A DNA stretch of 64,000 nucleotides from Dasypus novemcinctus. Lineage: Eukaryota; Chordata; Mammalia; Cingulata; Dasypodidae. Below, piece by piece: positions 25,376-38,023 of the stretch (within the stretch, counting starts at the first letter, position 1; each line of letters starts with the position of its first letter). The notes below the pieces were generated by a model. The model did no database searches, had not been told where the DNA came from, and saw nothing but the letters and a program-made list of their open reading frames with translations. Position numbers and translations under genes: made by a program. The stretch lies in contig NC_080683.1 of the NCBI RefSeq assembly GCF_030445035.2, positions 121,505,225 to 121,569,224 of the forward strand, in the 5' to 3' direction.

Positions 25376-25768
25376 TGTCTTAGTTTGCCAGGGCTGCTAT
25401 GACAAATACCGCAAACCAAGTAGTCAAAATAACAGGGATTTCTTGGCTCCCAGTTTGGAGACCAGAAGTCCAGAATTAGGGGGTCGGCAGGGCCGAGCTT
25501 CGCTGAGTCTGCAGTGTTCTGTGGTGCTTGCTGGCCGACAATGTCTGCCTGCCACGTGGCCGCCACCTCTGACCCCACCCCTCCCCCCTCGCTGGCTACT
25601 TCCAAACCTCCTCTGCTGGTAAGGGCTCCAGCCTCGGCAGACTGAGGCCCACCCTCGTTTGGTCTGGCCTGACCATCTCCAAATAGCTTGTTTACAGTTG
25701 AGGTCACCCCCACAGGACTGGGGTTAAGCTCAAGCACGTCTTTGTGGAGGACACTATTCAATCTACCA
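25376..25768 (+). repeat. MLT2/ERV-L-like LTR
   Basis: It begins 'tgtcttagtttgccagggc' with 'atgacaaataccgcaaac' and 'gaccagaagtccagaatta', the typical opening of a widespread placental LTR, and ends near 'ggacactattcaatctacca'. The middle (25500-25620) is GC-rich. The sense strand is uncertain; plus is given only as the strand read. Confidence 0.55.
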
Positions 25769-28117
25769 TAGACATGAATAGCAATTAGCAAGAAAATAAA
25801 AACAAATGGCCAGAAGGCACATGCAAATAACCGATCTTGATAATATTCAGATTTGGGGTAATTGCTAAAATTCTTTTTTTTAAAAAGGAAAACTGCAATT
25901 TATGGTACCACTATTAACTAGTGTAATTACAGAAAAATGTTTTTAACAAAGTATCTGTAAGTGCAAGTTTTCTAAAATATTTAATGAACAAATGTTCTTC
26001 ATCCTTGAAAAACAAATCAGATAGATTATATAGCCACATTATTCTCTTAAGTTTAAATTATCAGGAATTTATACTTATGATGTGCATATATCCTTCCAGT
26101 TTCCTATATTTATATATATAGTTTCATATACATATTTATGTTATCATGTATATATATACATATATTTCAAGATATATACGTATATGAAACTATGTATATC
26201 TATATATGAAATTTAAAAGATCTTGCAAGATATGTATGCAAATATAGTGCAAACTTTAACATATATGTTTATGTATGTACATGTGTATGTGTGTATGTAA
26301 ATGTATGTGTGTCTGCATGCATGCATGTATATGTGTGTATGTGTGTGTACACCCCATCTGCAAAGAGAAAGATTTTGCATTGACCAAGGATTCTTACCCT
26401 GTGGCCCATCACTCCTTAAGCTACCATGGATGGACCTTTAAAAGTTTCTAAAATACCAAAGTCAATATAAAATTTGTGTGGATTATTTGCTTGTGCATTT
26501 TTCTGATGAGTGGATCTACAGTTTTCCACAGAAGGTTGAGAAAACTATTCAAGGTGGAAAAAGACAACAGTTGAGCGGTGGTGGAAGAGTGGATGCCACA
26601 ACCTGGTAGGGCATCTGGTGTAAAATCCCCACTCTTCCACATGGCTGTGTCACTTGCTAAGTGACTGCCAATCTCTACGCCTCAATCTCCTAACCTCTGC
26701 TGTAAAGATAGAGCAAGGCCTTCTTCAGAGGTGGATTTCCTGTGGAGTTAAGGAAGACGAAGTCAGAGGCCCTAGAAGTGTGTTCACGTAAAGAGCTACT
26801 TGTATAAACTTTGCAAAACTGTGTATTTTTTTCAATAAAGATATTGCCCCAATCACATAATTTCATACCTTGTGGAAGTTGTATCCTTTTCTTGTTCACT
26901 CCAGGGGTTATACTAAGAACTAAATTAGATCGAATATGTAAAGCTCTGATTGTGCTTAGGACATATAAAGCACTTGATTAATGGTTATTATTGTTTTTAT
27001 TATGTGTCATAGCAATTTGGTTGCATTTACATTTTCCATTGTTATGTAGGACTGAATATTTCATATCTTAAATCATATGGATTTGGAGAATTTAAGAAAG
27101 AGTTTGGTATAACTTAGTTTACAATTTACTTCTACTGAGCAAATTTGGAAAGAGAAGTAGTATGAAATATATTAATTCAACTATACATGCTAAAGAGGGA
27201 GTAACTTTTAGCATTTAATCAAGGCCAGGTTTGCATGTTAGTTAAACTCATCCCAGGGAAAGCTGAAATGTCATGCAGAGTAAAATTTCCTAAGTGACAA
27301 CCCACACAATTGCAAGGCAGCTGTTGCAAGAGATGATGAGTAGACGGCTGAATGCACCATAATTACACACGCCTCATCATATCTACACAGAATCATCCAA
27401 AAAGTCAGGGATGTAGCAATGCATACAAAGATGGTCATGCTACTTTCTGAGTCATAGTTTCGCTATTTGGACACATGACACCTATTTTACATTTAGGGAA
27501 TCACATACTTACTATTCATAATACAAATACCATCATATATTTTAATCACAGACCTAGAAGTTACCAATAGCAACTATTTCTATAAATTATGATTAATCAC
27601 ATGAAGAATCATATTAAATATTATTGACTTTTGATTATGCTCACCTTTCTACTATTTTATTAAAATGAAGAAGATAAACACATGCACTAGTCATGAATAA
27701 AATTGACCAGGAAAATGTCACTTATATTTCAAATTTAGGAGATTGAATATTACTTCCATTAAACAGTTGAGCCAATAAACGAATTTACTTCATGTGCCAA
27801 GATAAAACAAATTGAAGCTAAATATGCTAGAATCAGTTGTAGCTACAGCTTAAATCCTGAAGGAATATTGACTGATTTGGACTCTCTTTCAAACGGCTTT
27901 TAATGTGAGCAATATATATTTTTACCGTAATTTAAAGTTCTGCTCTGATAAAAACGCTAGTCATGTTTAACGTCTTGGTTTTCCTAAGTCAATTGGGAAG
28001 TGCTCAAATGAATTAGCTAAGCAATAGCAAGAATGGGAAAACTGTTTTGTTCCACTCTGCTCAACAGGAACAAAAAAGTTAGCCTTTGCTTTCCAGGCAG
28101 TGAGTTGAAAGCCAGAC
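25769..28117. other. Region downstream of NMBR: microsatellite, MIR-like traces, probable 3' UTR at its right end
   Basis: It holds a TA/TGTA microsatellite (26095-26350) and MIR-like wording at about 26620-26720. The right end, next to the NMBR stop at 28118, must include the minus-strand 3' UTR. A minus-strand AATAAA is present at 27661-27656 (plus-strand tttatt), but I cannot tell whether it is used. Confidence 0.45.
26095..26350. repeat. (TA)n / (TGTA)n microsatellite
   Basis: Imperfect runs of 'tatatata', 'tacatatat' and then 'gtatgtgtgtatgtaaatg', with 'gcatgcatgcatgtatatg' near 26315. The TA-rich half can form hairpins. Confidence 0.8.
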
Positions 28118-28519
28118 TCACAGGGCCACTTCCGGCTTGGTGCTGTGCCCATTTAGCAAACCCGAGTTGGCCACCGCATTCTTCGCGTTGCTTTTCAGAG
28201 ACGTCATGCGCACTGCCGAGGAGCTGAGCAGGCTGCTGGTCGACCTCTCTCCGCGGGCCTTCCTCCCACAGCAGAGCTGGCTATTGAAATGCCTCCTGAA
28301 GCTCTCACTGAGCAGGTAAAGAGCAAACGGATTGATGCAAGAATTGCAAAAGCTCAGGACCCGGGCCACCAAGGTGAGAATCATGTGCCCTAGAGACAGA
28401 TCGATCTCCTTGTAGTTGAAAGACCGATACATGTAGAGGACGTGATTTGGAAACCAGCAGAAGGCGAAGCAGCCCACAAAGACCAGCACGATTTTAGCCA
28501 GACGTTTCCGTGTTTCCAT
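28118..28519 (-). CDS. NMBR: NMBR exon 3: ICL3 end, TM6, TM7 and C-tail
   Basis: Encodes residues 258-390 and the stop. The acceptor is TTATTTTCAG|ATGGAA, in frame with exon 2, so the first codon, Met258, is internal. ICL3 ends METRKRLAKIV. TM6 holds the CWFPNH motif (278-283), the class A toggle region. TM7 holds NPFALY at 320-325, the family's version of NPxxY. A cysteine pair at 340-341 (QLCCGRK) is a probable palmitoylation site. The Ser/Thr-rich tail ends in GLLNGHSTKPEVAL. Unlike exons 1 and 2 the base composition is moderate. Confidence 0.97.
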   Translation of the reverse strand: METRKRLAKIVLVFVGCFAFCWFPNHVLYMYRSFNYKEIDLSLGHMILTLVARVLSFCNSCINPFALYLLSESFRRHFNSQLCCGRKARGERSTSSLLSSSAVRMTSLKSNAKNAVANSGLLNGHSTKPEVAL

Positions 28520-30202
28520 CTGAAAATAAAAGGAAACATGCCCACTGGTTAAAAAGAAGATGGAGCTACCATACTCTCAATCTATCACGGCACAAGAGGA
28601 GTAAAACTTATCACAGCCTAAAAATGCATCCAAAAATGCAAAAACTAGTTTCCTTGGCAAAATGATAATTTTTTAACAGTTCAAGGGAAACTACTTTGGT
28701 CACTCCGCTATTTTCTTCTTAAACTACTTGACAGCTTATGCAAGGCTAGATGATAAATTATGAATAAATGGCTATATGTTCATGTTAAAATTGTGATCTT
28801 AAACAAATGTTTCTTTGAAACTATTTTCCTCTTTTATAAGGTCTCATTGTGTTCACTACAAACATAAATCATTTCTGTTTGCATTATAGCCACTGAATTA
28901 ATGAGCCATAGAATACACTCAAGTTTAGGTACTCTTCAAACATTAGTCATTTTAAATAGGAAAAAATGCTCTGTTAAAGTAGGCCATGACTTTTCTAATC
29001 CTTTGCCACAAGCACATACACAAACTTGAGATTTAAACTCCTGACTTATACGAATCGAAAAGCAGCTGACCAAACTAATCCCGTAAACATTACAGGTGGA
29101 GCAGGGGCCTGCGGCTTCCCAGCCGGCTAGGAGAGGTGGGCTTTGAGATGGAGGCTGAGCCAATAGAGTGGTCCCACGAGAGCAATTCACAAACACCAGG
29201 CATGGCCAAGCCCGTTCAAAACAAAAAGGGGCGAGGGGAAGGAGAGAACTCAGCTTTTGAAACCAAAGCAAAAACTCTGCTCCCAGAGCCTCCTCTCCTC
29301 TCCCCTCCACCCTCCCACCCCAGCCATCCCCAGACCCCAGGCTTTTCCTGGGTATGGAGCCAATCATTAAGCACATTTATCCTTAAAATGTGAAAGATTC
29401 TGGTTTACCGCGCTGTTCTTTACATGAATATTTGCACATAAAGAAAAGCCTTCAATTAATAGGAAAATGATATAATAATGATAGGTTTAAATTTTAGAAA
29501 TAGAATACATAATAATTTGGAAAAACTAAAAGTGAAAATATAAATCGAGGTACTGAAAAAATGAAAAATATCATTTAAAAAACTTTTTTGGCATTTCGCC
29601 TTTCATCGCTGTACTAGGTGTGGCCCTGTGTGTACAGTGGCAAGGCAATCTCCTCTATTTCTTCCTCAGTGGCTACATCCTTTTTTTATTATCATGTCTT
29701 CACAAAACTTTTAGGTCAAAGTAAAGTCACATATAGTTTGTAGGGGACTCCCACATACAAAACATCAAACCCTTTTTCCCCTTCCCCAGCAATGACCTTT
29801 TTACATTTGCTGCACCTGATGTACAGATATTGAAACACAGCTACTAACCATGGTTCCACCGTGGTTCACATTATGGTTTACATTTTAGACTATGAACCAT
29901 TATAAAATTTTGGTAATATTTAATATGGCCTGTATCCATCATTGCAGGGTGTGGGGAGTGGGGTACATGGGAACCTCTTATATTTTTTAACGTAACATTT
30001 TGTGTGATCTATGTATCTTTAAAAAAGAAAAAGATAATTTAAAAAAAGAAAAGCCTTCAAAGACATGACTTTCTAATGGTTGAATTTCGGGCGGGGGCCT
30101 CGTAGAGCTCAGCCGAGACCCCAGTGCGGGTGCCCCAGCCTCGCCCGGGTTGAGGCCAGGCCGCCCTCTGCCCAGCGGGCGCGCGCGCCCCTGCGGGCCC
30201 AC
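28520..30202 (-). other. NMBR: NMBR intron 2
   Basis: 1683 bases. It begins GTGGGC after 30203 and ends TTTTCAG before 28519. It contains a plus-strand LINE-like retroposon (29690-30050) and otherwise unremarkable AT-rich DNA; the segment at 29100-29350 is purine/GC-richer with no coding signal. Confidence 0.9.
29690..30050 (+). mobile_element. 5'-truncated LINE-like retroposon (family U), 3' tail at about 30050
   Basis: The plus strand ends with 'atattttttaacgtaac', 'attttgtgtgatctatgta' and 'tctttaaaaaagaaaaag', an A-rich tail. The same 3' end, inverted, forms the two flanks of L1-3 (52492-52557 and 59144-59320). The body, with 'ttgtaggggactcccacat' and 'aatatggcctgtatccatc', is a family I know from xenarthran sequence but cannot name. 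Confidence 0.6.
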
Positions 30203-30551
30203 CTGCTTTCTGGTGTGCCCGTTGCGTTCCCCGGGGAGCTCGCGAGCACTTCGGAGCAAGGTCCTGGCGATGTGGTAGTAGTAAACGCCGATGACGGCCA
30301 GCGGCATGAGGAAGTAGACCAGGAAGATGAGCACCGAGTGGAGCCGGGGGTGCAGCTCGCCCGCCTGCGGGTAGGGGACGCACGCCGCGAAGCTGCCGTT
30401 GTCCAGGCCGGCGACGGGCGCCACCCGGGCGAACACGGCCTCGGGCACCGCCAGCAGCGCCGAGAGCGCCCAGATGCCGCCCAGCTTGGCGCAGGTCCAC
30501 GGCAGCGCCCCCGACGCCGGCACGTCCATGGGGTTCACGATGGCCCTGTAC
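30203..30551 (-). CDS. NMBR: NMBR exon 2: ICL2 through TM5 and part of ICL3
   Basis: Supplies the last base of codon 141 and residues 142-257. The acceptor is CTCCCAG|GTACAGG and the donor AAGCAG|GTGGGC. It completes the DRY motif (D140-R141-Y142), then carries ICL2 (NPMD), TM4 (about 162-180, AVPEAVF), ECL2 with the glycosylation site NGS at 192-194 and the disulfide partner Cys198 (AACVPYPQ), and TM5 (about 213-236, FLVYFLMPLAV...YYYHIA). The exon is very GC-rich. Residues 157-159 read LPW before TCAK; a Pro-Trp here at the cytoplasmic start of TM4 looks unusual for the family, where I recall Leu-Arg, and deserves checking against reads. Confidence 0.96.
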
Positions 30552-31611
30552 CTGGGAGACAGGGGCGCCAAGGACTCACCTGCGGCGGGACGCCGGCCCT
30601 GGGGTCCCCTGGCGGCCCCCCAGCCTGGAAAGCCTGCGCCCCCGGGATTTCAGGTCGCAGTATACTTAGCAGGTAGCAATATGCAATAAAAAGAGATTGG
30701 GATCAGACACATCTGATCAGTTGCCACTTGGGAAAATCACATGAGGTCTAGCTTTTGCCATCTCTATATTGCCAATAAAAACACCTCCCGCAAAGTTTGT
30801 GATTAGAAAAAAATTACGAAGTACCTGCCACAGTGCCAATTACGAAGTACCTACCACAGTGCCTGGAAATTAGCAGATCCTAAACTCCCTGGGCCCTGTA
30901 CCTACTCCCTGCTCACATTTGAATTAGCCCAATGTGTTAAAACTTGAGACTTTCAAGGAAGAGCAGGGAAGGTAGGTTTCCTTCTGAGACCATCCCCTCC
31001 CCTGGGGAGGGGGCAATCAGAACCCTGCTGTGTTGGACCTGCTGACCTGTGTTCCACCTGCTGACCTGCGTCCAGTGTCGTTCTCAGCCCGTTTTAATCT
31101 AAACGACTTCCTATGTGAAACAGGAAGCAAACAGAAATTACAGTACAGTGACGGCCAAGGACCCCGACAATCAAATTAAATAAGGTACCTTGCACTGAGC
31201 ATTCCACCCACGTGTTTTTAGGAACCGAAAGTTACAATCAGATACAAGAATTAGCTATTGTTTATGACTCTTGAAATTTTTATCAGATGAATACATAAAA
31301 AAGATTTATTTTTAAAATCATAGGGCACTAAGAGTCCTATAAGAAAAAAATATACATTCCCTGACACATTAAAACACATTCACATCATTATCCCCATATA
31401 TTTCTAAGAAATGTACTTGGACCACTCTTCTTTGATTTGAAGAGTATAGATCTTCCAGTCATGGTAGCTGAAGATTTTGCTCTCCTTTATTACCTCCAAT
31501 TCATCCCAAACTTCCTGATTTAGGAATCTACACTAAATACTTCTGAAAGTTAATACATAAAAACTGTGTCCTAATAAATACTCCTTACTATAGAGTTAAG
31601 TAGTATATTGG

Positions 31612-32272
31612 TGTATTAGTCAGCCAAAGGGGTGCTGATGCAAAATACCAGAAATCGGTTGGCTTTTACAAAGGGTATGTACTTGGGCCAGGAGCTTATA
31701 GATACCAGGCCATAAATCATCAGTCTATTTTCATGTGTTGGAGCAAGGTGGCTGCCGATGTCTGCCAGGGCTCAGGCTTCCTGGGCTCCTCTGGGCTCAG
31801 CTCCTCTGTTTTCTCCACAAGGTCAGCTGCAGACCATGAGGCTCTCTAGACTTTGCCTCTCTCCATGGGGCCAGCTGTGGACTATCAGGCGAACGGCTCT
31901 GTCTCTTTCCCTGGGGTTTCTGCCGTGTCTCAGGAGCCATCTCTATTCTTCTTGTTCTTCTCCTAGTTCAGGTTCTCTCTTCCTGGGGCTTGCTTCTCTT
32001 TCCTCTGTGTGCTTACTTCCTGGGGCTCCAGCTTAAGCCTTCAGCATCAAACGACAACATCAAAACTCCAGCATCAGAAACCCTCAACCCTGTCCTTTGC
32101 CGTGCCTTTTATCTGTGATAAAAGTCCCCACCAAGGGGTGGGGACTCAATGCCCTAATGACGTGGCCCAGTCAAATCCCTAATCATAACTCAGTCATTCC
32201 CAGGTATAGACCTGATTACAAACATAATCCAAAATCTATTTTTGGAATTCATAACCATAGCAAACTGCTACA
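31612..32272 (-). repeat. ERV-L LTR (family A), solo, with 5-base TSD
   Basis: Starts 'tgtattagtcagccaaag' and ends 'caaactgctaca' (TG...CA). Flanks attgg (31607-31611) and attga (32273-32277) are a near 5-base duplication, the size expected for ERV-L. The middle contains a local duplication of 'agctgyrgacyatcagg'-like words (31823 and 31868). Sense is minus by comparison with the PBS-bearing copy at the left edge. Confidence 0.78.
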
Positions 32273-33472
32273 ATTGATTATACACATTTCTTAGTTTCTT
32301 ATAGTTACTATTTATTTTTTCCTTGTACCATTTTCCACATACCTGAATTTTATGTTTTTCTAAATGTTCCTTCACCACATTCCTTGATAATCAAAAACCA
32401 AATTATTGAATATCATTTCTTGCTCTTTCTTAGTTTTCCACTTTTATAAATCACAACTTCTTGATTTTATTTTTTAAGATAGTCTATTAGCTTTAGCTTC
32501 CATTCTTCTAATTTGATTTATTTCTGCTATCGGATTTTTAATCTCTTAAAACTCCATCTTGTTTTCAAATCATTCCTTTTTCAAAGCACCCTATTCTTAC
32601 ATTGTGCTTGTATATCTTGTCATATATCCATGAAACTAGTAGGGAAAATTTTCTAAGTTGTCTTCTGTTTCTTGGATATTTCCAGATTTTGTTTGTTTGG
32701 TCTCTTTATGCTAGAATCTCTCCTCAAAAGTTAGATAATTATTGATGGGCTATTTGCATTTAAGAGCAAAGTACCAAAGAGCTGATTGCAAATTCTCTTT
32801 TTTATGTGAAGGAGGTAGGGGAGAGGCAGAGAGGTGTTTTGACTGTCATGACTACAAATTGATCATTAACAAAGGTTCCTTGTTTGACTATTTAAAAACT
32901 GCAAAGGACATTTGGAACTCTCCTCCATGAATGCAAAAGGAAGAGGAAAGCATCGTTCTCCACCCTTTGCCATCCCATAACTACCATATGTCTACTGCAC
33001 AGGCACTGCCCCACAAAGATGGGAAATTTCAAGTTGGAATTAAAATTGTAAATCTGTCATCCCAAAATGGTTGCCATAGTAGACAACCAAGAGATCAAGA
33101 ATTGTTGAGTTGGGGAAGGCAAGAAATACAGTTGGATTGCAGAGCAGGGAGGGGAGAGGCCTCATCAACAGGGAAAGGAGGACGGCCCCGCGGGTCTCCT
33201 AAACAGTACACACTTGGCTGAGGAGGCCATATTGCAAATTCTATAAAACCAGGTGGTATACTTGAAAGCAACAGACCACCAAAGTGTCATTATTAGCACT
33301 GAAAGCGTAGCTTATACGCCAACCAACGCTACATATGCACCTTTGAAAGAATAAAAAGCAATATAGTGCAAATTAATGGAGCAAATTTCATCATGCTTCC
33401 TTCAAATATTTATGGAACATGTGAGAGTAAAGTGGTCCCTCATTATAAAAACTACCTCTTCTGTGGAGCAGG

Positions 33473-33563
33473 TGTAGCTCAGTGGTTGAGCACCTGCTTT
33501 GCATGTTTGAGGTCCCAGGTTCAATCCCTAGTACCTCCTAAAAAATACAAAAACAGCAAAAAG
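33473..33563 (+). mobile_element. tRNA-Ala-derived monomeric SINE with intact A and B boxes
   Basis: The head reads like a tRNA: A box 'tagctcagtgg' and B box 'ggttcaatccc' both match the pol III consensus, and the anticodon position reads TGC (in 'ctttgcatg'), as in tRNA-Ala. It ends 'cctcctaaaaaatacaaaaac'. There is no true 3' acceptor pairing and a poly-A tail follows, so it is a SINE rather than a tRNA gene. Confidence 0.85.
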
Positions 33564-34409
33564 CAACCTCATTTAATATATTGCATAATAAGTGTGTGTG
33601 AAGAGTTATATTTTCTCTTACAAAGAGCCTTAAAAGATATCCCTAAATGAAAACTAAAAATCGGAAGACAATCCATAAAGAATCAGATAAAGAAAACATA
33701 ATTACCATTCAAGTATTAAACACCAATAAATAGATGTGCTTCTTCATTAATACTATTGTGAATCTTAGCTCATCATATCTGTGGTCAGCATATATTTAAT
33801 GTAAATAGAGAATCAAATTTAATCATAATCCAAAATATGTAATAAAAGTTACATCATTTTTCCTCATATAAAGTCCTAACATCTCAAAATCATCACCTTC
33901 TCATTTTGAAAAGCTTTCTAGCTACACTACCGATAGCTTTGTTGTTTTTTCTTCCTTGCCAAACTGCCATTTAACCAGAGGCAGGTCAATAAGGAGTTTA
34001 AGGGTGAACTAGCTGCATGAAAGGAGAGAGGGTATCATGGAAGAAAAAGAGAAAGAGAATTTCATGAAGAAAAGTGTAGCCCAATGTACCAAATGCTCCC
34101 CAATAGTAAAGAGCAAACCTTCTTGAAACCAGAGCCTGGGTCTCACTCACTGCTGTCTCTGTGTGGGTCACAGTGCCTGGCCCCCAGGAGGTACCCCATA
34201 AATATTTGTTAAAGTAATAAGGAAACTCTGGTCTGAGCCAAAGGGAATCACTTATTAAGAGCAGTTTTGGGAGAGGGGCTGGTGGTAGGCGGATGTTAGG
34301 TTGAGGCGGGGGTGGAGGTGAGGATGGAGATGGTCTTGTCTGATGATGCTCAGCTGGATCGGTCTTGAGAAGCACCGAAAGAACCAAATAAAGGTAAAGA
34401 GTTTCCATT

Positions 34410-34530
34410 TGCTCCCAGATCTACTGAAGCAGAGGCTCTAGGGTGCAAAAAATGGGGTTCTGCATTTTACCAAGATTTTCAGGTGATGATGCATATCAAC
34501 CAGGCTTAGAAAGCACCTTTCAAGAAGCAC
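34410..34530 (+). repeat. Possible MER-type DNA-transposon fragment
   Basis: The words 'agatctactgaagcagaggc', 'ggttctgcattttaccaaga' and 'tttcaggtgatgatgca' follow the order of a common eutherian non-autonomous hAT repeat. Diverged and short. Confidence 0.4.
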
Positions 34531-35173
34531 GAGCACCTTCCGCAGGCCTCCTTCCTGCCGTGGTGTGTCTTCAGCAGCATGGAGACTGGCCAGGGTCCAG
34601 CAGGAGTTCAGTGTGTGAGTCACGGGCCTGCCCTTTCTGATAGGTCAAATCCTATTTTTCAAGTATGGATATTTTCTTCAGTAAAACATTCTTAACAAAA
34701 ATGCTAAATTGGTAATTTAAGAAATGTCTGTGTATTATTTCTAAAAGTATAGATGACCTTTAAAAAATAATGTAGGAAGTGGGATGCCTCTTTGGAAACA
34801 GCGAGAACTACATGAGAACTCTCTACCTTAAATGACAGGTGAATTTATGAGCCATGTTGATGAAGACAGCAGGCCCGAATCGACCAGACTGAGCTAAGGT
34901 CCCTGCAATCAGGCGATAGTTGGCGCAGAGACCCTCTTCATTAATTTTACAACAGGGTAAATTTGTTTTCCATTCTAATGCCTATTTCTGAAAACTAACT
35001 GCCTCTGTGATTAGCTGTTGTATTAGTGAGTCATTGCCATCTGACATGATAAACAGCAGAAGTGGTTATACAGCAAGTCATTAAAAATGCTTTCATGTTA
35101 ATATTTCATTTGATACAATGATCCTGTGCAGAAAAAGTGATTAGTTTTCCATTTTACAGAAAAGCTAATAAAG

Positions 35174-35645
35174 TGTTTTCGTTTCATCCTTGCTAAAGTA
35201 AATTCTATGCAATGAGTTGGCAGAAACAATGGGAATTTATTGGCTCAGGGTTTTGAGGCCAGGAGAAGTCCAAATCAAGACATCATCAAGGTGATGCTTT
35301 CTTCCCAGCATCGTGGTGCTCTGAGCCTGGGGTTGGCGAGCCGTTATCCTGGGCTCTTCTGTCACATGGCAATGCACATGGCGGCTTCTTCTCTCCCTGC
35401 TCTTCCAAGTTCTATCGACTTTCAGTATCTGGTTGTTCCCGTTGGCTTTTTCTCTATGCATCTGAATTTCAGATGCTTATAAAGGACTCCAGGAATAGGA
35501 TGAAGACGTGTCCTGATTGATGTGGGCCATGCTGTAATTGAAGTAACCTCCTCGAAAGGCACGCCATACAGTGGGTCCACACCCACAGGAATGGAGCAAG
35601 TTTAAGAACATGTTTTTCTGGGGTACATAACTCCAAACCATCTCA
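35174..35645 (+). repeat. LTR-like interspersed repeat (family B), copy 2
   Basis: It starts 'tgttttcgtttcatccttgc', ends 'ccaaaccatctca', and matches 21110-21589 along its length. It sits in NMBR intron 1. Target duplication is not clear. Confidence 0.6.
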
Positions 35646-36989
35646 CTAAGGTATTAAGTGATGTTCAAATTATTGCAAAGTCAGCAAACAGATGACTCGA
35701 TGACAGCATCCATCTTGTGAACCCAAATTCCATGTTTTCAACTATACCACATTGCAGAGAAACAATCGAAGGAATGACTGTTTTATCTATTCCATCCATG
35801 TTTAGACATCTGATCGCCCTTGTCCCTTTAAAGTAGTGGTATTTTTAACTGGGAAGACTTATATCTGTAATTATGTTTTGTCAATTGAACAATCTTTTTA
35901 CAGGGATGAAACTATGCCTCCATAGGACTAGCATGTAATTTTTCACACTCTTTTAAGATATCTGAAAAACATACCTTTTTGTATATTCTATATAAAAATC
36001 TATCATAATCTTAAGTTGTGCTTTCATAATCATAACTGATTTAAGGTGTGTATCTCTCAAAAATGTGGTTCTTTTCAAAAAATCAATTTGACTTAAATTA
36101 CAACCATTAAAATGTTAATCTTCAAAATATTCCCCCCAATTTTCCACAAATAAGAAGAGAACAAAAAGAAGGAGGTTATTAAAAGTTGATAAATATTCTC
36201 AATGAAAATCTGCATAAGAAAAAATGAAGGTAATGTGATGACAAATAGATGACTCAAAGGAAATACTAGGAATTAGCAAAAGTTTAATGTTTATTCCCAC
36301 TCTCCATGAAGATCTACTGACAACTGAAAATAGGAAACATTGTCCAGAACTTCAATAAATCAGCAGTGTTCATACAGAGTAGACTATAGACCAAGCTTCA
36401 TTGAATGTTTTGTGTCTATATAATTAGAATGATAAGTGGAAATAACTCATTAAATTTGAAGCTATCAACACTAAACTGGGTCATTGAGTAGGGATTGAAG
36501 CTGAAAATAACTTTGGTCATATAGAAACAAGAAGAAATAATACCAAAGGAAATTTAATTAAGACATATATCTTCTTGTAGAGAAAATACACAAATGAACT
36601 TTCCAAATACCAGGTTGTCAATGCTTTGGTGTTGGGATGGGGGTTCTACAAAGTGATGAAAATAATCTATCAGCTTCATAAAATATTTAAAATCTAAACA
36701 GAATGATGGACAAACCCCTTCCAGAAGATTGCATCCAATGCCCTCAACTCCCAGGGAATAAAAAATATAAGTAGAACTTGACTGAGCTTTAAAGGAGCTA
36801 CAAAATATTTAATAAAGCAGTGTTAGGAAAGAACTAATGTTGCATTATTTAGCCCAGAGAGTGGTAATGAGACTGTTTGGAGAGGTGAGTCTAAGTGTAC
36901 TCCAATTCTCCAAAAACACAATGGTAGCTGCTTCTTCCTTTGTAAGCCCATGGAACTTTGTTCTTTCACAACTGCAAATTTCAAGTTTT

Positions 36990-37110
36990 ATTGTAATACA
37001 TCAGTCTCCCCCACTGAGACATGAACTCATTAATACCATTAATTCCACTTTGTTTTATTCAGCTTTGAATCACTGAATATAGCCAGCAATTAATAAGTGT
37101 TATAGGAAGA
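36990..37110 (+). repeat. Possible LINE2 tail fragment
   Basis: 'agacatgaactcattaata' and 'ccactttgttttattcag' followed by 'cagcaattaataagtgtta' resemble a decayed L2 3' end. Weak. Confidence 0.3.
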
Positions 37111-38023
37111 ACAAAGGAAGGAGGGAGAAAGGAAGAACAAAAAAAATTAGAATACAATATGCACGCACACACACAAAAGAAAAGTAATTGGGCAGTAAAA
37201 ATGAGGAGGGATAGAGGCTGATGCTCGGCAAGGGGCATGGGAGTGCTGGAAGTCCCTGTGTAGGAAGAGAATCTGGACATGGGGAGTATTTGTGTGAACA
37301 AACTAGAAGCACAGGAGGTTAGGATAACAGGGTAGGACCTCTGATGACTGATATGAGAGGGGCGTTCCAGCTGAAACCTAGGAGTGGTATGAAACTCCCA
37401 AGGAATTTGGCTTGGCAGCCAAGCAGATCAAAATTCAAATTTTCGCTCTCTTATTTTCTAATCATGTAATTTCTCATATTAATAAAGTTTTCTGAACCTC
37501 CAAAAAGAAAAGAAAAGAAAAACCCCTCACTATGGACGAATATATCAGAGAAAACCAGCTTCCGGGTCAACTGAAGGTGCTTAGTTTATAGATGAAGCGT
37601 TTCCTAAAGTAAGAAAAGAGAACTAGACTCGTGGTTGTAAGTTGACTTGAGACCTGCTCTCCTGAGAGGTTTATAAACAGGAGAGAAGGGTACAAATGTA
37701 AGCTGGCTTCCAGGTGGTCCTGCTTACTGGGCTGGAGAGACCTTGCCCCATCTTCCTCTCTCTTCTCTTTTTCTCAGCCTTTGCTATCTTCTTCCTTTTT
37801 ACTTTCTTCCACCTTCTTTCTCCAACTACCTTGCAGTATTTAACAAGCATATTCTTCATTTAAAAAATGAGACTGCCATTGAAACCCTTTCTCAATAACC
37901 CTAATATCAGATAAATGAGAGAGAAGCACTAAACAATTATTTTGGATGATGGATTTACTAATTTTTCTTTTCTATACTTTTTTCAAATTTTTTGTTTTTA
38001 TTTTCTCATAAGCCTCTTTTATT

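Noticed and set aside
28937..29376. 146-codon minus ORF in NMBR intron 2
   Set aside because: No domain, no splice context beyond the known exons, and the protein already reaches full length without it.
30080..30676. 198-codon plus-strand ORF
   Set aside because: Antisense of NMBR exon 2, kept open by high GC content.
33473..33545. tRNA-Ala gene candidate (also 48650-48725)
   Set aside because: Good pol III boxes but poor stem pairing, poly-A or (AAAT)n tail and many relatives; these are SINE heads.
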